In this document: positions 8,066 to 15,359 of the stretch, piece by piece
How the letters are laid out: every line of letters begins with the position of its first letter
Numbering within the stretch: the stretch's first letter is position 1
Origin: Longilinea arvoryzae
GTDB lineage: Bacteria > Chloroflexota > Anaerolineae > Anaerolineales > Anaerolineaceae
Length of the DNA: 64,000 nt
NCBI RefSeq assembly: GCF_001050235.1
Contig: NZ_DF967972.1
Span: 893,028 to 957,027, forward strand
Direction: 5' to 3'
The notes under the pieces: generated by a model
Database searches by the model: none
The model's input: only the letters and a program-made list of their open reading frames with translations
What the model was told of the DNA's origin: nothing
Position numbers and translations under genes: made by a program

Positions 8066-8381
8066 AGTTGGTTCTTGATTAGCGGTAATTTTGGATAATT
8101 GGTGTCCCCCATTAATGGTTATTATTTCGGTGACCGGACACCCTGGAAAATGGGGGGGACGATTAAATCCCCCCCATTAGGCAGCTCAAGATGACTTTCG
8201 AAGAGCACGGCACGAAGCAACGAAGTCGATGCAAGTCGGCTCTCTTTATCGGATCGAGAATTTCAAATCTGATCCCGCTATATTGAAATTCGCTTTTCCA
8301 ATCGTGATGACGGCGGGTATTTTCCAAAAGACCGGATCAAGCGAAAGTATCCACGGGTTTGGATCTGCAGGAGGTATTACG
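8066..8381 (+). other. Intercistronic region with strong hairpins between binding protein and permease genes
   Basis: This 316-nt gap has no coding sequence. It holds GGTGTCC/GGACACC (8101 and 8136) and a perfect 10-bp stem AATGGGGGGG (8149-8158) with CCCCCCCATT (8169-8178), loop 10 nt. The left GTCCCCCATT (8103-8112) can pair with the same G-run, so two folds compete. Such hairpins commonly protect or partly end the binding-protein message, giving more binding protein than permease. Confidence 0.65.
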
Positions 8382-9272
8382 ATGCATAGATGGTTTTCGA
8401 AAAACATCAAGCATTATCTAATGTTGGCGCCTTTTTTCGTTTTATTCGCCGTCTTCTTTATCTACCCGATTCTCTCGGGGTTCTACATCAGTTTCAACAA
8501 ATGGGACAGCGTTCATCCGGCTCAGTTCGTCGGCCTGACGAATTACATCAATGTCATAAAATCCGCCAATTTTTCCAAGTCATTTCTAAATTTGATTAAA
8601 TATGTAGGCTTAACCATCCCGATCAATATCCTGGTAGCCTTTGGTCTGGCTGTCCTGGTAAATAGTTTTAAAGGGGTATGGTCGAATATTTTCCGCAGCG
8701 CTTATTTTCTGCCGACCATGATGCCGCTCTTTCTGGCGGCTTCGATCTGGCGCTGGTTGTATGCGCCGGATGTAGGTTTTATCAATGTAATTCTGGGACG
8801 ATTTGGGATCGACAGTGTGGGCTGGCTGACCAATCCCAAGATCATGATCTTTTCGTTGATCATCGTGGACGTCTGGATTTCAGCCGGTTTCAATATGATC
8901 ATCCTGCTCACCGGGCTCAAGAATATCCCGGATGTTTATTACGACGCGGCCAAGGTGGACGGGGCCAACAAATTCCAGGAAATCTTCTACATTACCATCC
9001 CACAGCTCGAGCCGATCCTGTTCCTGGTCATCGTATATGGGTTTATTTCCGCCTTGCAGGTTTTCGATGCGCCCTGGTTATTGACGACTTCAAGTTATAC
9101 CGCTTATGGCGGACGATCACAGGCTTTAATGTTTCCGGTCATGGATTTGATGGGCCGCGCCTTCAGCGGTTTAAAGTTTGGACCCGCCTCTGCGTATGGC
9201 TTCATCCTAACGACCTTCATCATGGTCTTGACATCCATCCAGTTCGCCTTACGCAAGCGCAACCAGGCCTGA
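8382..9272 (+). CDS. ABC sugar transporter permease (CUT1, MalF-like)
   Basis: A 296-residue inner-membrane permease with six hydrophobic segments. The N-terminal HYLMLAPFFVLFAVFFIYPI is usual for MalF-type subunits. The EAA loop that docks the ATPase is YYDAAKVDGANKFQEIFYIT followed by IPQLEP (about residues 187-212). I chose the ATG at 8382 because AGGAGG lies 9 nt upstream; the frame is open further upstream but without a ribosome site. It works with the binding protein before it and the permease after it (18 nt away). Confidence 0.92.
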   Translation: MHRWFSKNIKHYLMLAPFFVLFAVFFIYPILSGFYISFNKWDSVHPAQFVGLTNYINVIKSANFSKSFLNLIKYVGLTIPINILVAFGLAVLVNSFKGVWSNIFRSAYFLPTMMPLFLAASIWRWLYAPDVGFINVILGRFGIDSVGWLTNPKIMIFSLIIVDVWISAGFNMIILLTGLKNIPDVYYDAAKVDGANKFQEIFYITIPQLEPILFLVIVYGFISALQVFDAPWLLTTSSYTAYGGRSQALMFPVMDLMGRAFSGLKFGPASAYGFILTTFIMVLTSIQFALRKRNQA

Positions 9273-9290
9273 GCGTAAAAGAGGTTCCTT

Positions 9291-10139
9291 ATGATCAGTA
9301 GATATTCTCATAAAATCATACCCAGCCAGGTCCTTAAATGGATCGTCGCCATGATCATCCTGATTGTGATGGTGTTTCCGATCTGGTGGATGTTCAACGT
9401 CGTTTTTACCGAACCTGGCGTCCCGATTTCGATCAATCCGCGCTTATATCCATCCTCCCTCCAGGCGGGTATCGACAATATTTCTCAGGTGCTTTCCGAC
9501 TCGAAAATCTTGCATGCTTTCCTGATCTCCATTGGTTATGTGGTCTTTCAGGTGATTGGCATTTTGCTGCTTTCCTCGATGGCGGCTTTTGAATTCGCTT
9601 TGTTCAAATTCCCGGGCAAGCGATTCTTGTTCATGCTGGCGCTTTTATCCATGATGATCCCAGCAGCAGTGACGCTCGTCCCAACCTACCTTTTGGTTGT
9701 AAAGATCGGTTGGCTGAACACACTCCAGGGCTTGGTTGTGCCGGGGCTGGCATCGGCTTTCGGCCTGTTTATGATGACCCAGTTCATGGAGAATCTGCCG
9801 CGCGAACTCTTCGACGCCGGGGAAATCGATGGGCTCAATCATTTCGGCCTCTTCTGGCAGATTGCGCTGCCCCTATCGAAGAATGCGATCATCACCCTGG
9901 CCATCCTACAATTCGTGCGCACCTGGGGAAATTACATCTGGCCGCTGGTCATTGCTTCGAACCAGCAGGCCTACACCATCAGTCAGGTCGTAGGTTTATA
10001 CAACAATCCCATGACCTATACGACGGTCAACGTCATCATGGCGACCAACCTGCTGGCTACATTGCCAACCATCCTCTTCTACTTCTTCTTCCAACGCTTC
10101 ATCCTGGAAGGGATCGCCATGACGGGCATCAAAGGCTAG
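9291..10139 (+). CDS. ABC sugar transporter permease (CUT1, MalG-like)
   Basis: A 282-residue second permease subunit with six membrane segments. The EAA motif (LFDAGEIDGLNHFGLFWQIA, then LPLSKNA, about residues 173-200) contacts the cytoplasmic ATPase. The C-terminus FQRFILEGIAMTGIKG is the classic MalG ending. No ATP-binding subunit is encoded in this operon. As in many CUT1 systems of Gram-positive bacteria, a shared MsmX/MsmK-type ATPase encoded elsewhere would be needed; this is inference. Confidence 0.93.
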   Translation: MISRYSHKIIPSQVLKWIVAMIILIVMVFPIWWMFNVVFTEPGVPISINPRLYPSSLQAGIDNISQVLSDSKILHAFLISIGYVVFQVIGILLLSSMAAFEFALFKFPGKRFLFMLALLSMMIPAAVTLVPTYLLVVKIGWLNTLQGLVVPGLASAFGLFMMTQFMENLPRELFDAGEIDGLNHFGLFWQIALPLSKNAIITLAILQFVRTWGNYIWPLVIASNQQAYTISQVVGLYNNPMTYTTVNVIMATNLLATLPTILFYFFFQRFILEGIAMTGIKG

Positions 10140-10206
10140 CCGCTTTATCGACCTGGAGTTTTCCAGGCTTATCCATGGAATCATTTCATTAACGTGAGAG
10201 GTAACT

Positions 10207-11082
10207 ATGACGTCAAGAATCGATCAGAAAAAGTTATTCGAATACTGCCGAATCCCGGTGGACCAATTGGAGAATCACCCCGATTCGCGCATCAAGATCA
10301 AGATCTTTGATAAAAGCACCCAGACCATGGAATTCGCCGGCAACATGATGACCGAAGAGGTCATCGCCAACAACAAGGCCGGCAAGCCAACCCGCTGGGT
10401 GCTGCCGGCCGGCCCAAGCGAGCAATATGAGACCTTTATTCGCCGCGTGAACACCGAAAGAATCAGCCTGAAGAACGTGCACGTTTGCCTGATGGACGAC
10501 GTTTTGGATTGGAACTGCCGGCCGTTTCCCCTGGATCACCGGTATTTCAGCGCCGAGGGACGCATGCTGCGCGGCTTCTTCAGCCGCTTCGATCCGGAGC
10601 TGGCCATCCCGCCCGAGCAGGTCCATTTCCCGCGCTATAATGACCTGGATGCGATGGACGAAACTGTCGATCGGATGGGCGGGTTCGACACCGTTTACGG
10701 CGGATTGGGCTTTACCGGGCTGGTCGCTTACTGCGAAGCGCCGCGTTCCCCCTGGTACTCGGTCACCGAAGAAGATTACTGCCAGATGAAGACCCGCATC
10801 TTTCCCATCAACGAGGATACGATCATCGCTTCAGCCGAGCGCAGGTTCGGCGGCCTGACCCACATGATGCCGCCGTTGGCCATCTCGATCGGTTTCAAAT
10901 CGCTTCTCAAGACCCAACGGGTGGTATTCATGAGCACGACCGGCGCCTGGAAACGGACCGCGGTGCGCGTGCTGATGTTCTGCGAGCCAACGGTGGAATA
11001 TCCGGCGACCCTGTTTACCGATAAGGTCGAGGTCACTTTACTGACCGACCGCAACACGGCCGCCTGCCCGCTTTCGGATTAG
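10207..11082 (+). CDS. NagB-like (glucosamine-6-phosphate deaminase superfamily) protein with altered active site
   Basis: A 291-residue protein with the NagB/RpiA-type Rossmann fold. Recognisable blocks are RWVLPAGPSEQYETFIRRV (about 64-82), CLMDDVLDWN (about 94-103, equivalent to the NMDEY block) and GGLGFTGLVAYCEAPR (about 165-180, equivalent to GIGxDGHIAFNEP). In the last block the catalytic Asp and His of true deaminases are replaced by Thr170 and Leu172, while Glu177 is kept. It therefore probably does not carry out the standard isomerising deamination. It sits between the permease and the PfkB kinase genes, so a role on a related sugar phosphate, or as a sugar-phosphate sensor, is likely. 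Confidence 0.75.
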   Translation: MTSRIDQKKLFEYCRIPVDQLENHPDSRIKIKIFDKSTQTMEFAGNMMTEEVIANNKAGKPTRWVLPAGPSEQYETFIRRVNTERISLKNVHVCLMDDVLDWNCRPFPLDHRYFSAEGRMLRGFFSRFDPELAIPPEQVHFPRYNDLDAMDETVDRMGGFDTVYGGLGFTGLVAYCEAPRSPWYSVTEEDYCQMKTRIFPINEDTIIASAERRFGGLTHMMPPLAISIGFKSLLKTQRVVFMSTTGAWKRTAVRVLMFCEPTVEYPATLFTDKVEVTLLTDRNTAACPLSD

Positions 11083-11101
11083 CCTGGAAAGGATATCGAT
11101 C

Positions 11102-12046
11102 ATGGGATCATCCCCGGATATCGTGGTGCTGGGACATCATGGCTGCGGCACGAGCATCGTGCGCGTGCACCATATCCCGGTCGCGGGTGAGACGATCACC
11201 GCCTGGGACAGCCAGCACGTGAAGGACGGCGGGAAGGGTTCGCACCAGGCCATCGTGATCAGCCGGCTGGGCGGCAATTCGGCGTTTATCGGTAAGATCG
11301 GCAGCGATGAGATGAGCGAGGCTTCGCGGGAATGGCTGGTGGAGGATAAGGTCAACATCCGGCATCTCCTGCGCAGCGACCTGAAGATGCCGAAGGCCGG
11401 CCTCATCATGATGGACGACAACGGCGTCAATACCATCGTCAGCAGTAAAGGCGTGCGCAACACCCTGACCTTCGAAGAGGTCAGGCCCTGCATCGAGGAC
11501 TTTAAATCCGCGAAGATGTTCATCACGGGTTTTGAGATCCCTGAAAAAACCGCGCTGGCTTCGGCAAAACTGGCCAAGGAACTGGGCATGTTCGTCATTT
11601 TGAACCCCGCGCCGGCCCCGGAGGAACCGATGGGCGTCCTGGACTACGTCGACGTCATCATCCCCAACGAAACCGAAGCCAAGAGCATCGTCGGCATCGA
11701 TCTGCACGCTGAGATCGACCCGATCGAGGTCGCCAAAAAGATCCGGGAGATGTACAAGGTGGGCGTGGTGATCATCACCATGGGCGGGAGCGGCGTCTTC
11801 GGTTACGACGGCCGGGATTCCTGGAGCTTGCCGCCGGTTCCGGTCGACGTGGTCAATACCACCGGCGCAGGTGATGCCTTCATCGGCAGTTTTTCCTGGG
11901 CGTTATTCAACGGCAAATCCATCCCGGAAGCCATGCAATGGGGCAACTATTACGCGGCCCTGTCGGTCACCCGCGCAGGAACCATCACTTCCTTCCCGTA
12001 TTTGGACGAGGTCGAGGCTTTCATCAAGGAACGCAAACAAGGTTAG
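11102..12046 (+). CDS. PfkB-family carbohydrate kinase (ribokinase-like)
   Basis: A 314-residue kinase. The N-terminal DIVVLGHHGCG and DGGKGSHQAIVISRLGGNSA (about residues 35-60) form the first PfkB signature and the sugar pocket. The C-terminal VNTTGAGDAFIGSFSW (about 252-267) is the second signature, with the GAGD anion hole and catalytic Asp. It phosphorylates a sugar or sugar-like substrate with ATP in the cytoplasm. Together with the SIS protein downstream it recalls FrlD and FrlB, which phosphorylate and then cleave fructosamines. The exact substrate is not decided by the sequence. Confidence 0.9.
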   Translation: MGSSPDIVVLGHHGCGTSIVRVHHIPVAGETITAWDSQHVKDGGKGSHQAIVISRLGGNSAFIGKIGSDEMSEASREWLVEDKVNIRHLLRSDLKMPKAGLIMMDDNGVNTIVSSKGVRNTLTFEEVRPCIEDFKSAKMFITGFEIPEKTALASAKLAKELGMFVILNPAPAPEEPMGVLDYVDVIIPNETEAKSIVGIDLHAEIDPIEVAKKIREMYKVGVVIITMGGSGVFGYDGRDSWSLPPVPVDVVNTTGAGDAFIGSFSWALFNGKSIPEAMQWGNYYAALSVTRAGTITSFPYLDEVEAFIKERKQG

Positions 12047-12072
12047 CGCCTGTCCCGCGCAAGAAAGTAAGT

Positions 12073-12114
12073 CGCCCCGGCAGTTCAAAATTGCCGGGGC
12101 GCGCCTTCGGGCGG
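12073..12114 (+). terminator. Intra-operon hairpins between kinase and SIS genes
   Basis: A 10-bp perfect stem CGCCCCGGCA (12073-12082) with TGCCGGGGCG (12092-12101) is followed directly by a short CGCC-TTCG-GGCG hairpin. There is no clear T-run, so partial termination or mRNA protection is more likely than full termination. Confidence 0.5.
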
Positions 12115-12192
12115 CCACCCTTCTTTATCGATTATCCGGGCCGGATCTCGCGGGAAAGCTCAGGAAGACCGGCAAGATTTAAAGGAAAAGGA

Positions 12193-13338
12193 ATGACAAA
12201 TTTCGATCGGATCAAGAATCGATTCCCGAATGGAGAAGTTCGGACTGAACCGCCTTTCTACATGGTGGAGGCGATCGCGGACATTCCCGGCTGCCTGGAA
12301 GCCTGTATGAGCGCTGACCGGCTGGACTCGATGCGCGCGGCGCTGCAGAAATTGAAGGTGACCCGCGTCATCGCCATGGGATGCGGGACGTCCTTCAATT
12401 CGTGCCAGGCGGTGGCTTCGGCCTGCCATACGTTATTGAACATCCCAACCGCGGCTTACGACGCGTTCGATTTCTGCCTGGAAGAGTCGCCGGAAGTTGA
12501 CGCATCGACCCTGGCGATTTCGATCAGCCATTCCGGCGAGACGCTGATCACCTGCCAGGCGCAGGAAAAAGCCAGAGGGCTGAAGGCGTTCACGATCGGG
12601 ATTTCCGGCGACGCGGGGTCGCGTCTGGCCCGATCGGCCGACCTGGCTCTGACGGACCCGTACGGGCAGGAGACTCCCTTCGGAAAGACGCGCAGCTACC
12701 TCAGCAATGCCTTCCTTGGAATCCTGGCAGCGCTGGCAACGGCTCCGGCCGAAACCCAGGGGGAATTCCTGGGCCACGCCCGCCAGATGACCGGCCTGCT
12801 GCGCCAGAACATGAAGACCTGGGAAAGCGCTGCCAGGGTTATCGCCGAAGAGTGGCGCGGTGCGACCACCCATTACCATCTCACCGGCTATGGCATTCAG
12901 AAGGGCAACGCCGATGAAATCGGTTTGAAGATCATGGAAGTCCTCGGCGAGAGCGCGACCAGCCTGGGGCTGGAGGAGTTCATGCACGGCCCGTATGCCA
13001 GCTTCCGCAAGGACATGGGCATCTTGATCTTCCAGACCGATCCAAGGTCGCTGGAAAAGGCCTTGATGGTCGCCCGGGGCGTGGCCATCTCGGGCGCAAA
13101 AGGGGTGGTGATCACGGACCGGGTGGACGCGAGCTGGCCTGAAAATGTGAAGGTCATCGGACTGCCGTGCGTCGAACAGCCCCGGCAACTGGCGCTGTTC
13201 CCGGCGGCCATGGCAGCCCAATATCTGGTCTACTTCCTGGCACTCAGTAAGGGGATGATCCCGGACATCAACGGCTTCGAGTTCCACCCCGAACTGCGGA
13301 ACGTGGTCGACATTTTCTTCCCGCCGGGCACACATTGA
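12193..13338 (+). CDS. Double-SIS-domain sugar isomerase/deglycase (FrlB/AgaS/GlmS-C-like)
   Basis: A 381-residue cytoplasmic protein made of two SIS domains without the glutaminase domain of GlmS. The first SIS shows VTRVIAMGCGTSFNSCQAVA and SISHSGETLITC. The second shows the catalytic helix with Glu249 and the loop EEFMHGP with His265. This 16-residue Glu-His spacing is that of GlmS and of fructosamine-6-phosphate deglycases. It would isomerise or cleave a phosphorylated amino-sugar adduct. The ATG at 12193 follows AAGGAAAAGGA and is preferred; the longer upstream frame covers the hairpin region. It ends 1 nt beyond a possible TTG start of the next gene. Confidence 0.88.
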   Translation: MTNFDRIKNRFPNGEVRTEPPFYMVEAIADIPGCLEACMSADRLDSMRAALQKLKVTRVIAMGCGTSFNSCQAVASACHTLLNIPTAAYDAFDFCLEESPEVDASTLAISISHSGETLITCQAQEKARGLKAFTIGISGDAGSRLARSADLALTDPYGQETPFGKTRSYLSNAFLGILAALATAPAETQGEFLGHARQMTGLLRQNMKTWESAARVIAEEWRGATTHYHLTGYGIQKGNADEIGLKIMEVLGESATSLGLEEFMHGPYASFRKDMGILIFQTDPRSLEKALMVARGVAISGAKGVVITDRVDASWPENVKVIGLPCVEQPRQLALFPAAMAAQYLVYFLALSKGMIPDINGFEFHPELRNVVDIFFPPGTH

Positions 13339-13358
13339 GTCTGGTTCAGGAAACGGGC

Positions 13359-14108
13359 ATGAATTTACTGGGTATCGATATCGGGCGCACATCGATCAAA
13401 TACGGCCGGGTCCGGCTGGAGAACGGGATCGAAGTCATGGATTTCGACCAGATCCCGATTTCGCAGACTTCGCGCTACGCCGGCTACCGGGACGCGTTGA
13501 TTCACCTGCTGCGGACGGTGCCCGGTTTTCGAGCCGTTGGGGTGGGTTTCCCGTGCGTGATCCGCCAGAACCGGGTTTACAGCCGGGACGTCGATTTCGA
13601 CGGAATCTGGTCCGAAGTCCAGGCGTTTCTGGAGCCGTCCGGGGCGCCCTGTTTCGCGCTCAACGACGCCGACGCGGCCGGGATGGCCGAAATCACGCGT
13701 CCGGAAGCCGGGGACCTGCGCCGCGGGGCGACGATCGTGCTGACCCTGGGCACGGGGATCGGCTCGGCAATCTTCCTGGATGGGAAGCTGCTCCCCAACA
13801 CCGAACTGGGCCGCATCGAGTTACACGGCGGGCTGGCCGAGCAGTACTGCGCGGCTTCGGTGCGCACGCGGGAGGGCTTGTCTTTCGAGGCCTGGGCCGG
13901 CCGTTTGCAGGAATACCTGGCCGAAGTGGACGAACTGTTCGCGCCGGATCACCTGGTGCTGGGCGGCGGGATCAGCGCGGATTTCGAGCAGTACCGCGCG
14001 GGTTTGAAGACCCACGCCGATCTGCGCCCGGCGCACTACTGCAACCAGGCCGGCGTCATTGGCGCGGCCATGTTCGCGGCAGGGCGTTTGCAGGATGGCG
14101 TTGGATAA
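13359..14108 (+). CDS. ROK-family sugar kinase, polyphosphate-glucokinase-like
   Basis: A 249-residue kinase of the ASKHA fold. The phosphate-1 motif is LGIDIGRTSIKYGRV (residues 3-17). ALNDADAAGMAE carries the catalytic Asp and is followed by TLGTGIGSAIFLDG. The block PNTELGRIELHGG replaces the ELGH seen in typical polyphosphate glucokinases, with Arg for His. The family phosphorylates glucose or close analogues using ATP or polyphosphate. The ATG at 13359 has AGGA 8 nt upstream. A TTG at 13335 overlapping the previous stop is the alternative. It is the last gene of the operon and is followed by a strong terminator. Confidence 0.82.
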   Translation: MNLLGIDIGRTSIKYGRVRLENGIEVMDFDQIPISQTSRYAGYRDALIHLLRTVPGFRAVGVGFPCVIRQNRVYSRDVDFDGIWSEVQAFLEPSGAPCFALNDADAAGMAEITRPEAGDLRRGATIVLTLGTGIGSAIFLDGKLLPNTELGRIELHGGLAEQYCAASVRTREGLSFEAWAGRLQEYLAEVDELFAPDHLVLGGGISADFEQYRAGLKTHADLRPAHYCNQAGVIGAAMFAAGRLQDGVG

Positions 14109-14147
14109 GAAATAAATCTGGCCGATTTAGAGATCGACTGCCATTCG

Positions 14148-14176
14148 CCGGCAGGCTCACGAGCCTGCCGGTTTTT
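14148..14176 (+). terminator. Rho-independent terminator of the sugar operon
   Basis: CCGGCAGGCTC (14148-14158) and GAGCCTGCCGG (14161-14171) form a strong stem followed by TTTTT. It closes the rightward operon just before the convergent gene ending at 14183. Confidence 0.9.
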
Positions 14177-14182
14177 CGTTGA

Positions 14183-15169
14183 CTACGAATTTCGTACCCA
14201 CACGTAGCGCCCGGTGATGTACTCCCACCAGGATCGCAATTCCGGGAAGGGGCGCACATCGAAGCGGCCGAACAGTTCTTCGCTGAAGGCGGGGATGAAG
14301 CGGCCTGCGTCCTTCACCAAACGCTGCCAGACGCCGGTGGCGCTTTCGCCCAGCGAGCGCAACCGCGGCGAGGTGACGCGCCTGAAATCCTGATTGTGGG
14401 CCGGAGAGATGTGCATCAGGCTGACCATATCCACGCCGAGTTCACGGGCTTTTTCCATTTCGTGGGCCAGGAACTGCTGGCGCATCAACTGGTAGAAGGG
14501 CTCGAAGAAAAGCGCCTCATAGGCCGGCAGGGCGGTTTTGTCCAGCGGGCAATCCGGCGCTTCGAACAAGTACCGGTAAATGTCCGCCCGGCTAACCCCG
14601 CTGGCGGCAATTTGCAGATCGGTGCCGGCGTACGATTCGGTGTATTTCCATTCGATCAGCACGACCTGAATGCTCCCATCCAGGCGTTTGAAACGCACAG
14701 CGGCATCGGCGCTGGTGAAGTTGGCGCCGCGGCTGCGTGGTTTGCCAGGGTTCTTTTGCTCGTGCAGATAATCGCGATCACCGATCCACTCGAAAGCCAC
14801 AAAGCGGCCGTCCTCGACCGGCAGCATTTCGGCCAGGTCCGGGAAGCGCGGTTTCAGCAAAGCCGCCAGGGCCCGGGGCTGGTGAGCGAAGGCATCCAGA
14901 AAATTGACGCAGCAGACCTGCGAATCGCACAGGTGATGGCTGGGATTGTGATCCTGTCCGTCGTGCCATTGGATCGCATGGGCGGTGAAGTAATCGATGG
15001 CATCCTGGCGGATGCCGGCGAACAGATTTTCGGCGGCGCACTCGCGTGGCAGACAGAAGGGGTAAGCGTGATTTTTGTAGATGCCATCCGCCCGGGCGGC
15101 TGCGGAGAAATGGTCGCCGTGTTTGAACAGCGTTTGCAAAGGTTTTTCGGATGTGCGGAATGTGGGCAT
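14183..15169 (-). CDS. PD-(D/E)XK nuclease-like protein (PGN_0703-type)
   Basis: A 328-residue protein. The middle contains FTSADAAVRF followed by VVLIEWKYTES (about residues 153-180), which fits the D-x(n)-ExK core of PD-(D/E)XK nucleases. The segment NPSHHLCDSQVCCVNFLDAF (about 75-94) is like that of the PGN_0703 group, annotated as putative restriction endonucleases. No methyltransferase or other restriction gene is near, so a restriction role is not shown. It could be a solitary nuclease or a related non-restriction protein. It is convergent with the sugar operon. Confidence 0.7.
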   Translation of the reverse strand: MPTFRTSEKPLQTLFKHGDHFSAAARADGIYKNHAYPFCLPRECAAENLFAGIRQDAIDYFTAHAIQWHDGQDHNPSHHLCDSQVCCVNFLDAFAHQPRALAALLKPRFPDLAEMLPVEDGRFVAFEWIGDRDYLHEQKNPGKPRSRGANFTSADAAVRFKRLDGSIQVVLIEWKYTESYAGTDLQIAASGVSRADIYRYLFEAPDCPLDKTALPAYEALFFEPFYQLMRQQFLAHEMEKARELGVDMVSLMHISPAHNQDFRRVTSPRLRSLGESATGVWQRLVKDAGRFIPAFSEELFGRFDVRPFPELRSWWEYITGRYVWVRNS

Positions 15170-15301
15170 GATGCTCTTTTTTCGAATGAATTATTCTACG
15201 TGGCGCAAAGGTGAAATTTATTGTTCGAAGAAGCTGTTGTCTATAAAAAATAATCGATCGATGATTTACGGATTCGATTGTAAGCTGATATTAGCATGAA
15301 T

Positions 15302-15339
15302 CTGAAAATCGCCGCTCCTCTCGGGCGGGCGGTTTTCAG
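15302..15339 (-). terminator. Hairpin after the membrane glycosyltransferase-like gene
   Basis: CTGAAAATCGCC (15302-15313) pairs with GGCGGTTTTCAG (15328-15339) with one G-T pair. Read on the minus strand it lies 21 nt past the stop at 15360 and ends in a T-rich arm, so it may terminate the leftward transcript. Confidence 0.55.
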
Positions 15340-15359
15340 CCGGTTGTGAAATATTGGCT

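Noticed and set aside
6689-10139. Transporter judged incomplete because no ATP-binding subunit is present
   Set aside because: CUT1 transporters of this type often use a shared ATPase encoded elsewhere, so absence here is not evidence of loss.
11938-12192. Longer N-terminus of the SIS protein
   Set aside because: It overlaps the end of the kinase gene and reads through a hairpin; a good ribosome site stands before the ATG at 12193.
12433-13392. Long antisense frames such as the 319-codon frame opposite the SIS gene
   Set aside because: They are mirror frames of a clear gene in GC-rich DNA, rich in Arg/Gly/His and without domain signals.
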